Source: Candidatus Omnitrophica bacterium UBA5776 (GTDB lineage Bacteria > Omnitrophota > Gorgyraeia > Gygaellales > Profunditerraquicolaceae). From it: a stretch of DNA of 7,691 nt. Position 1 is the first letter of the stretch, and each line of letters begins with the position of its first letter. A program made the position numbers and the translations under genes. The notes under the pieces were generated by a model. The model saw only the letters and a list, made by a program, of their open reading frames with translations. It was not told where the DNA came from and did no database searches. The stretch is taken from assembly GCA_002418595.1 (NCBI GenBank), contig DIEK01000060.1, forward strand, positions 741-8,431, read 5' to 3'. This document shows positions 1 to 4,651 of the stretch, piece by piece.

Positions 1-27
1 TAATCGTGAAAGTGTTTCATCCGTACT

Positions 28-61
28 AACACCTTGCCCTGATTGGAATTGGGCAAGTGTT
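28..61 (+). repeat. Imperfect inverted repeat around the GATTGGAATTGG motif
   Basis: Left arm AACAC-C-TTGCCC (28-39) pairs with right arm GGGCAAGTGTT (51-61). There are eleven base pairs with C33 as a single bulge, and an 11-nt loop at 40-50. The loop itself contains ATT-GG-AAT. The second motif copy (73-94) does not keep this fold: there a different outer pair, GAACC (71-75) with GGTTC (93-97), brackets the same core. The core is therefore kept while the bracketing stem is rebuilt. No T-run follows, so it is not an intrinsic terminator. Confidence 0.6.
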
Positions 62-74
62 CGTCTGTACGAAC
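56..74 (+). repeat. Hairpin unit 2 of the fabG leader array
   Basis: AGTG leader at 56-59. The arms TTCGT (60-64) and ACGAA (69-73) flank a CTGT loop; with G59 and C74 the stem is six pairs. It has the same architecture as the units at 122-140 and 141-160, with differing but still complementary stem bases. Its right arm overlaps the start of the second GATTGGAATTGG motif. Confidence 0.6.
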
Positions 75-121
75 CTCGCCCTGATTGGAATTGGTTCACC
101 TTAACCAGATATGAAAGGTTG

Positions 122-140
122 AGTGTTCACTAATCGTGAA
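122..140 (+). repeat. Hairpin unit 3 of the fabG leader array
   Basis: AGTG leader at 122-125. Arms TTCAC (126-130) and GTGAA (136-140) flank a five-base loop, TAATC. It directly abuts the next unit at 141. Its right half (TAATCGTGAA) is also the first ten bases of the window, which suggests that 1-25 is the remnant of an earlier unit 3-unit 4 pair. Confidence 0.6.
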
Positions 141-160
141 AGTGTTTCATCCGTATGAAA
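141..160 (+). promoter_or_regulatory. Hairpin unit 4, running into the fabG ribosome-binding site
   Basis: AGTG leader at 141-144, then arms TTTCAT (145-150) and ATGAAA (155-160) around a CCGT loop: six perfect pairs with a tetraloop. The right arm overlaps the first three bases of the probable fabG Shine-Dalgarno sequence AAAGGAG (158-164). If it forms in the mRNA, the fold would sit at the edge of the ribosome-binding site and could affect fabG translation. The structure is visible in the sequence; the regulatory role is inference. Confidence 0.5.
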
Positions 161-171
161 GGAGCATGGAT

Positions 172-915
172 ATGAGGCTGGAAGGGAAGGTCACTTTTGT
201 TACCGGAGGTGCCCAGGGTATAGGAAAGGAGATAGCCCTGGCTTTCGCTAAAGAAGGTTCAGATGTGGCAATCGGCGATATTAACCCCGACGTTACCGCG
301 GCCACCGTTAAAGAGATAGAATCTCTGGGTAGAAAAGCCTTAGGATTGCAACTCGATGTAACAGACGGTGTTAAAGTCGAAGAGTCGGTCAATAAAATCC
401 TTGACAAATTCGGAAAGGTTGATATATTAGTTAACAATGCCGGGATTACCAGAGACGGTTTGCTTCTTCGTATGAGCGAAAAAGACTGGGATATGGTGAT
501 TTCCGTGAACTTGAAAGGCACCTTCAACTGTACAAAGGCTTTATCCAAAGTAATGATAAAGCAGCGTTCCGGCAGAATCATCAACATAGCTTCTATAATA
601 GGGTTGATAGGCAATCCCGGTCAGGCGAATTATTCAGCGTCAAAAGCCGGGATCATCGCTCTTACTAAAACATCGGCGAAAGAACTGGCTTCCAGGAACA
701 TCAATGTCAATGCCGTGGCCCCCGGTTTCATACAGACGGATATGACGGCGAAGCTTCCCGAGGAGCTGAAACAGAAGATGCTGGATTCGATCCCTCTGCG
801 CAGATTCGGGCTGCCTGCGGATATCGCCAATGTCTGTCTGTTCCTGGCCGCTGATGAGTCCGCTTACGTGACCGGTCAGACTATAGTCGTGGACGGCGGA
901 ATGGTAACAGCGTAG
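172..915 (+). CDS. fabG: 3-oxoacyl-[acyl-carrier-protein] reductase FabG
   Basis: NADPH-dependent short-chain dehydrogenase/reductase that reduces 3-oxoacyl-ACP to 3-hydroxyacyl-ACP, the first reduction of each fatty-acid elongation round, in the cytoplasm. It has 247 residues, the normal length for FabG. The nucleotide loop TGGAQGIG is at residues 11-18 and NNAG at 88-91. The catalytic Ser141, Tyr154 and Lys158 form the S-x12-Y-x3-K pattern, and the C-terminus ends in the typical TGQTIVVDGG. I chose ATG 172 because AAAGGAG at 158-164 lies seven bases upstream and the protein then begins MRLEGKV like its relatives. ATG 166 has only one base between it and that site, and a GTG at 136 would place the hairpin repeats inside the protein. 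The next gene is acpP, as in many fab clusters. An SDR of other specificity is possible in principle but unlikely here. Confidence 0.95.
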   Translation: MRLEGKVTFVTGGAQGIGKEIALAFAKEGSDVAIGDINPDVTAATVKEIESLGRKALGLQLDVTDGVKVEESVNKILDKFGKVDILVNNAGITRDGLLLRMSEKDWDMVISVNLKGTFNCTKALSKVMIKQRSGRIINIASIIGLIGNPGQANYSASKAGIIALTKTSAKELASRNINVNAVAPGFIQTDMTAKLPEELKQKMLDSIPLRRFGLPADIANVCLFLAADESAYVTGQTIVVDGGMVTA

Positions 916-970
916 TTTGTACGTTCAACATGGCGGATGCAGCCGGAAATCAGCGTCCGTCCGATCCTAA

Positions 971-977
971 AAGGAGG
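971..977 (+). promoter_or_regulatory. Strong ribosome-binding site of acpP
   Basis: AAGGAGG lies eight bases before the acpP ATG. It is the closest match to the anti-Shine-Dalgarno sequence in the window, which fits the very high expression normally needed for acyl carrier protein. The rest of the fabG-acpP gap (916-970) holds only a weak seven-pair stem with one G-U pair (934-940 with 953-959) and no T-run. Confidence 0.75.
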
Positions 978-985
978 AAAAAAGC

Positions 986-1225
986 ATGTCAGTTCAAGAT
1001 AAGGTGAAGTCAATAATCGCGGAACAGCTGGGAGTTAAGCCGGAAGAGGTTACCCCTGAAGCTTCTTTTGTCGATGATCTGGGAGCCGATTCCCTGGATA
1101 CTGTCGAGCTGGTTATGGCTTTGGAAGAAGAATTCGGCGTGGAAATCCCGGATGAAGATGCGGAAAAGATCACTACTGTAGGGGATGCCGTAAAGTATAT
1201 TGAGGAAAAATCCGCCGGTAAATAA
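986..1225 (+). CDS. acpP: Acyl carrier protein
   Basis: Small acidic carrier that holds growing acyl chains as thioesters on a 4'-phosphopantetheine arm and presents them to FabG, FabF and the other fatty-acid synthase enzymes. It has 79 residues, the usual length. The attachment motif GADSLD is present, with Ser36 as the expected pantetheinylated serine. The flanking [20 protein letters not shown] is almost the family consensus, as is the later [13 protein letters not shown] segment. It sits 70 nt after fabG behind a strong ribosome-binding site and is followed by a strong terminator. It could therefore be produced in excess over the downstream genes. It is a free-standing ACP with no sign of fusion to a synthase. 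Confidence 0.98.
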   Translation: MSVQDKVKSIIAEQLGVKPEEVTPEASFVDDLGADSLDTVELVMALEEEFGVEIPDEDAEKITTVGDAVKYIEEKSAGK

Positions 1226-1247
1226 GTCTTACCGACAAGAAGTCCCG

Positions 1248-1287
1248 AATTACCCCGCCTTCTTACCGCGTCGGCGGGGTAATTTTT
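1248..1287 (+). terminator. Rho-independent terminator or attenuator after acpP
   Basis: A perfect 12-bp stem, AATTACCCCGCC (1248-1259) with GGCGGGGTAATT (1273-1284), encloses a 13-nt loop. The T-run TTTTT at 1283-1287 overlaps the stem end. The stem is GC-rich toward the loop, as in intrinsic terminators. It is oriented for + strand transcription only. Because fabF and the leu genes lie downstream with no clear promoter, it probably acts as a partial terminator that lowers transcription after acpP, or it separates two transcription units. Confidence 0.9.
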
Positions 1288-1375
1288 ATACAGCAGGCGC
1301 GCCCGGATATGTGCTTATCTTCGCAAAGGGCGCTGTATAGACGCATAAACGACCCTTTCAATGGAGCCGTTAATT
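1288..1375 (+). promoter_or_regulatory. Leader between the acpP terminator and fabF; possible weak promoter
   Basis: If the terminator is efficient, the promoter for fabF onwards should be here. I find only a TATAGA hexamer at 1336-1341 as a possible -10 box, with no convincing -35 box at normal spacing. An eight-base inverted repeat, TATACAGC (1287-1294) with GCTGTATA (1332-1339), covers that hexamer. Either the promoter diverges from the sigma-70 consensus or the downstream genes rely on readthrough. GGAG at 1363-1366 is the probable fabF ribosome-binding site. Confidence 0.3.
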
Positions 1376-2623
1376 ATGGACAAAAACAGAGTAGTGGTTA
1401 CCGGACTCGGTGTGGTCTCGCCGGTAGGCAATGATGTCGATTCGTTCTGGCGTTCTCTTAAAGAAGGCATAAGCGGCATAGATAAACTGACGGTTTTCGA
1501 CGCCTCCGCTTACGACGCGCGGATATCCGGCGAGGTCAAGGATTTCCAGCCGCAGTTGTACGGCCTCAACAAAAAAGAAGTCAACCGCATGGAGAAATTC
1601 GTGCAATACGCCATCGCCGGGGCTTATCAAGCGGTATCCGACGCCGGGATCAATTCGGATAATTGCGACCCGGAAAGGGTCGGTGTCGTGGTGGGGTCCG
1701 GCATCGGGAGCCTGCGGATCATAGAGGAGGAGCACAGCGTTGTGTTGAAGAACGGCCCATCGCGGATAACTCCTTTCCTGATTCCGATGCTTATAGTAAA
1801 CGAGGCTGCCGGCAACATCGCCATACGTTTCGGTTTCAAGGGACCGAATATATGCGTGACTACCGCCTGCGCTTCAGGCAGCCACGCCATAGGCGACGCT
1901 TTCCGGATAATCCAGCAGGGGTATGCTGATGTTGTACTGGCCGGAGGGACGGAGAGTTGTATAACTTCCCTGGGGGTGGGAGGGTTTTGCGCCCTTAAGG
2001 CGCTATCTACGAGGAATGACGACCCCAAAAAAGCCAGCCGGCCTTTTGAGGCCAACCGCGACGGGTTCATAATGTCGGAAGGATGCGGTATCGTGGTGTT
2101 GGAAAATCTGGGACACGCCAGAAAAAGAGGCGCCAAGATTTACGCGGAGATGGCGGGTTTCGGCATGTCCTGCGATGCGTATCACATTACCGCCCCGGAT
2201 CCGAGCGGTTACGGCCCTGCGCTGGCGATGAAATGGGCCTTGAGCGACGCCGGGTTGAACCCGCAGGACATAGATTATATAAACGCGCACGGCACGTCCA
2301 CCAAACTAAACGACAAAATAGAGACTTTGGCGGTGAAGAAAGCTTTCGGAGCGAGCGCCTCCAAATTGATGATGAGTTCCACCAAATCCGTGACCGGACA
2401 TTTGCTGGGGGCGGCCGGCGGCGTGGAGTTCCTGGCCTGCTGTCTTGCCATCAGAGACGGGGTTATACCGCCCACTATAAACTACGACGAGCCGGATCCG
2501 GAATGCGACCTCGATTATGTCCCGAATAAAGCCCGGGAACATAAAGTGAAGGCGGCGATGTCCAATTCCCTCGGTTTCGGCGGACACAATGCCAGTCTGG
2601 TGGTCAGGCAGTTCAAGGGATAA
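1376..2623 (+). CDS. fabF: 3-oxoacyl-[acyl-carrier-protein] synthase II (FabF)
   Basis: Condensing enzyme that extends acyl-ACP by two carbons using malonyl-ACP, with release of CO2. It has 415 residues, matching the FabF family. The Cys-His-His triad is complete: Cys165 in TACASG, His305 in INAHGTST and His342 in KSVTGHLLGAAGG. The N-terminal RVVVTGLGVVSPVGN and C-terminal NSLGFGGHNASLVV are standard FabF signatures. I chose ATG 1376 over ATG 1361: GGAG at 1363-1366 is nine bases upstream of it, the upstream ATG has no such site, and the protein then starts MDKNRVVVTG like its relatives. The triad Cys-His-His separates it from FabH (Cys-His-Asn). FabB-type function cannot be fully excluded from sequence alone. 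It lies 15 nt before leuC. Confidence 0.96.
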   Translation: MDKNRVVVTGLGVVSPVGNDVDSFWRSLKEGISGIDKLTVFDASAYDARISGEVKDFQPQLYGLNKKEVNRMEKFVQYAIAGAYQAVSDAGINSDNCDPERVGVVVGSGIGSLRIIEEEHSVVLKNGPSRITPFLIPMLIVNEAAGNIAIRFGFKGPNICVTTACASGSHAIGDAFRIIQQGYADVVLAGGTESCITSLGVGGFCALKALSTRNDDPKKASRPFEANRDGFIMSEGCGIVVLENLGHARKRGAKIYAEMAGFGMSCDAYHITAPDPSGYGPALAMKWALSDAGLNPQDIDYINAHGTSTKLNDKIETLAVKKAFGASASKLMMSSTKSVTGHLLGAAGGVEFLACCLAIRDGVIPPTINYDEPDPECDLDYVPNKAREHKVKAAMSNSLGFGGHNASLVVRQFKG

Positions 2624-2638
2624 CGAACGAAGGAAGAT

Positions 2639-3919
2639 ATGGGATATACTATAGGTGAAAAGATACTAAAGGCGCATGCCGGCGTCAAAGATATCAAACC
2701 GGGCGATTTCATCGAGGCAAAGGTCGATCTGGCGCTCGGCAACGATATAACGGCTCCGCTGGCTATAGAGGAATTCCGTAAATCCGGAGCGGAACGCGTT
2801 TTCGACAAGAACAAGATCGTATTGGTCCCCGATCATTTCGCCCCGGCGAAGGACCTGCGCAGCGCCAATCAGTGTAAGGTCCTGGCGGATTTCGCCTCCT
2901 GCCAGAAGATAAAGAATTATTTTGAAGTGGGGCGGATGGGGATAGAGCACGCCTTGCTGCCGGAGAAAGGGTTGGTCGTTCCCGGTAATCTGGTTATCGG
3001 CGCCGATTCTCATACCTGCACCTACGGGGCGCTCGGCGCTTACGCCACCGGCATCGGTTCCACCGATCTCGCCCGCGCTTATATAGACGGTAAGTGCTGG
3101 TTCAAGGTGCCGCCGACCGTTAAATTCGTTTATAAAGGAAAAAGGAACAAATGGGCGGGAGGGAAGGATCTTGTCTTGTTCACCATCGGGCAGATCGGCG
3201 TGGACGGAGCTATCTACAGGGTGATGGAATTTGCCGGTCCGGTAATAAAGAATCTTCCCATGGACGACAGGTTTTCAATGTCCAATATGGCTATCGAGGC
3301 CGGCGGAAGGGCCGGTTTGATCGAGCCGGATGAGATCACTTTCGATTACGTGGCGGAAACCGGACGCAAGGCCGGGGTTAAAGAACGCAGGCAATGGTCG
3401 GCACTTCATTCCGATCCCGACGCTTCCTATGAGAAGATCTATGAATGGGACATCAGCGGCATGCAGCCGCAGGTGGCTTGTCCGCATTTGCCGGAGAACG
3501 TTCAACCGGCGGACAAACTGGGAAAGGTTAAGGTCGATCAGGTGGTTATCGGTTCCTGCACAAACGGCAGGATATCCGACTTAAGAACGGCCGCGCGGCT
3601 GTTAAAAGGGAAAAAGGTGAAAGCGGGCGTGCGGTTGATAGTTATACCGGCGACCCAGAAGATATACATGCAGGCCGCGGCCGAAGGGTTGGCGGGTATA
3701 TTCGTTTCCGCCGGAGGAGTGTTCTCCACCCCGACCTGCGGTCCCTGTCTCGGAGGGCACGTCGGGATACTGGCCGAGGGCGAAACGTGCGTCGCCACTA
3801 CCAACCGTAATTTCATCGGCAGGATGGGCAGTCCGAAATCGTTCGTTTATCTGTCCAATCCGGCGGTGGCGGCCGCTTCCGCGGTCACCGGACGTATCAC
3901 TCATCCGGAGGAGATCTAA
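2639..3919 (+). CDS. leuC: 3-isopropylmalate dehydratase large subunit
   Basis: Large subunit of the iron-sulfur isomerase that converts 2-isopropylmalate to 3-isopropylmalate by dehydration and rehydration in leucine synthesis. At 426 residues it is the shorter form typical of archaea and many deep-branching bacteria, rather than the approximately 466-residue E. coli form. The three [4Fe-4S] ligands are present: Cys307 in VIGSCTNGR, and Cys367 and Cys370 in TPTCGPCLGG. The N-terminus MGYTIGEKILKAHAG and the GADSHTCTYGALGAYATGIGSTD block (about residues 121-143) are characteristic. This branch also contains homoaconitase, citramalate/methylmalate and dimethylmalate hydratases, so the substrate depends on context. 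LeuD and a LeuB-type enzyme follow directly, which supports isopropylmalate, possibly with citramalate as a second substrate. A ribosome-binding site GAAGGA (2629-2634) precedes the ATG. Confidence 0.92.
   Translation: MGYTIGEKILKAHAGVKDIKPGDFIEAKVDLALGNDITAPLAIEEFRKSGAERVFDKNKIVLVPDHFAPAKDLRSANQCKVLADFASCQKIKNYFEVGRMGIEHALLPEKGLVVPGNLVIGADSHTCTYGALGAYATGIGSTDLARAYIDGKCWFKVPPTVKFVYKGKRNKWAGGKDLVLFTIGQIGVDGAIYRVMEFAGPVIKNLPMDDRFSMSNMAIEAGGRAGLIEPDEITFDYVAETGRKAGVKERRQWSALHSDPDASYEKIYEWDISGMQPQVACPHLPENVQPADKLGKVKVDQVVIGSCTNGRISDLRTAARLLKGKKVKAGVRLIVIPATQKIYMQAAAEGLAGIFVSAGGVFSTPTCGPCLGGHVGILAEGETCVATTNRNFIGRMGSPKSFVYLSNPAVAAASAVTGRITHPEEI
3907..3913 (+). promoter_or_regulatory. leuD ribosome-binding site inside the end of leuC
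   Basis: GGAGGAG overlaps the last sense codons of leuC, six bases before the leuD ATG at 3920. The leuC stop (3917-3919) directly touches that ATG with no base between. This layout fits coupled translation of the two subunits, which act as a heteromer and are needed in equal amounts. Confidence 0.7.
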
Positions 3920-4456
3920 ATGTTGATAAAGGGCGCGGTGCATAAATTCGGCGACGATGTCAATACCGACGATATAATAGCGGCAAAATACCTGGTCACC
4001 ACGGATCCCGCAGAACTCGGCAAGCATTGCATGGAGAATATCTCCCCGGATTTTTCGCTTAAAGTAAGCAAAGGGGACATCATCGTGGCCGGTAAAAATT
4101 TCGGCTGCGGTTCTTCCCGCGAACACGCCCCGCTGGCGTTAAAAGGCTGCGGGGTGGCGGCCGTGGTGGCGAAGAGCTTTGCCGGGATATTCTTCCGCAA
4201 CGCCATAAATATCGGCCTGCCCTTTGTGGAACTGCAGGATACCGGAGATATCTCCGAAGGCGACGTCATAGAGATAGACCTCGGCTCCGGCCAGATAAGC
4301 GACTTGACGACCTCCCGGGAATACCGGACAAGGGCTTTCCCGGCGTTCCTCAGGGGCATCGTGGAAAAAGGCGGATTGATCAATTACGTGACCGCAAAAC
4401 AGGAGAAGAAAAATGAAGGTGGAAAAGGAGAAGAAACTGGTAACTATCCATTGTAA
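3920..4456 (+). CDS. leuD: 3-isopropylmalate dehydratase small subunit
   Basis: Small (swivel-domain) subunit that completes the LeuCD active site. The family signature NFGCGSSREHAPLALKG is present, with Cys63, Ser65, Ser66, Arg67, Glu68 and His69. The early DDVNTDDIIAAKYL segment is also typical. The substrate-loop motif is Tyr24-Leu-Val-Thr27. From memory, methanogen homoaconitase has Y-L-R-T here and isopropylmalate isomerases lack the Arg, so this points to isopropylmalate or citramalate rather than homoaconitate. It has 178 residues, about 10-15 longer than usual. The extra, highly charged tail (from about residue 160, rich in Lys, Glu and Gly) is encoded where the next gene overlaps by 44 nt, so the extension may be a by-product of that overlap. 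It follows leuC with zero spacing. Confidence 0.92.
   Translation: MLIKGAVHKFGDDVNTDDIIAAKYLVTTDPAELGKHCMENISPDFSLKVSKGDIIVAGKNFGCGSSREHAPLALKGCGVAAVVAKSFAGIFFRNAINIGLPFVELQDTGDISEGDVIEIDLGSGQISDLTTSREYRTRAFPAFLRGIVEKGGLINYVTAKQEKKNEGGKGEETGNYPL
4401..4436 (+). repeat. Short purine-rich direct repeat at the leuD/small-gene overlap
   Basis: AGGAGAAGAAA occurs at 4401-4411 and again at 4426-4436. The first copy carries the Shine-Dalgarno sequence of the 78-residue gene. The second lies inside both genes, 13 nt after that gene's start. The duplication may have generated the charged leuD tail and the lysine-rich N-terminus of the small protein. It could also be simple low-complexity purine bias. 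Confidence 0.45.
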
Positions 4457-4649
4457 TGATTTTTCATCCGTGCGCGGGACCATCTACATAAACCAGGGAG
4501 AAAGGCTGCAGGATTTTATCAACGACGACAAAAGAGAGTTCATAGTCGTCACCGGCGTGACCGTCAGTTCCGGTTTCTTCAAGATACCGACGCGGCGCAA
4601 CACGCTGATATTGAATAAAGCGTTCATCAAATGCATAGAAGAGGGGTAG
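4413..4649 (+). CDS. Small conserved-looking protein of unknown function between leuD and leuB
   Basis: A 78-residue soluble protein with no signal peptide, membrane segment or cysteine motif. It has alternating hydrophobic stretches (KLVTIHC, GTIYI, FIVVTGVTV, TLILN) separated by short turns, which suggests a small all-beta fold. The middle reads GxIxIxxGxRLxDFIN followed by a Phe-Ile-x-Val-Thr strand. This reminds me of the short beta-rich proteins catalogued as DUF6812, but that is recollection and could be wrong. AGGAG at 4401-4405, seven bases before ATG 4413, supports the start. It overlaps leuD by 44 nt in another frame, and its stop is two bases before the leuB-type start, so it is translated within the same operon. 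It could be an accessory or regulatory protein of the leucine enzymes, or an unrelated passenger. Its good ribosome-binding site and tight packing argue against a chance ORF. Confidence 0.75.
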   Translation: MKVEKEKKLVTIHCNDFSSVRGTIYINQGERLQDFINDDKREFIVVTGVTVSSGFFKIPTRRNTLILNKAFIKCIEEG

Positions 4650-4651
4650 AA

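Larger units (their letters stand above)
1..160. repeat. Degenerate hairpin-repeat array upstream of fabG
   Basis: This non-coding stretch is built from repeated pieces. A 25-bp sequence at 1-25 recurs exactly at 131-155. A motif of about 22 bp containing GATTGGAATTGG occurs at 31-52 and 73-94 with one mismatch. Four places carry an AGTG leader followed by a TTC-type arm (starting at 11, 56, 122 and 141). In three of them a complementary GAA-type arm closes a small hairpin. The first copy keeps the left arm and loop but has lost the right arm. The two element types alternate with a spacing of roughly 42-45 nt in the left half. The array may continue to the left of the window. Function is unknown: it could be a 5' leader, an operator cluster or an intergenic palindromic repeat family. 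No transposase or inverted ends were found. Confidence 0.75.

Noticed and set aside
1..160. Possible CRISPR array
   Set aside because: The repeats are degenerate, of two alternating kinds and without unique spacers of constant size, and no cas genes are nearby.
1..160. Possible T-box, SAM or other known riboswitch before fabG
   Set aside because: I find none of the conserved core motifs, for example no T-box UGGN sequence paired with a specifier loop. The region is explained better as simple repeats.
155..175. Six-codon reading frame (Met-Lys-Gly-Ala-Trp-Ile) whose TGA overlaps the fabG ATG as ATGA
   Set aside because: It looks like a leader peptide with coupled restart, but no Shine-Dalgarno sequence precedes its ATG, which lies inside the hairpin arm, and no regulatory codon run is present.
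147..614. Open frame of 155 codons on the minus strand within fabG, and similar antisense frames throughout
   Set aside because: They lie opposite clearly conserved genes, lack ribosome-binding sites and resemble no family. They are shadows of the coding strand.
934..959. Stem-loop between fabG and acpP as a terminator
   Set aside because: It has only seven pairs with a G-U and no following T-run. It is more likely chance.
2083..2529. Arg-rich 148-codon frame inside fabF on the same strand
   Set aside because: Its composition is that of an off-frame reading of a GC-rich gene, and the fabF frame here contains catalytic residues.
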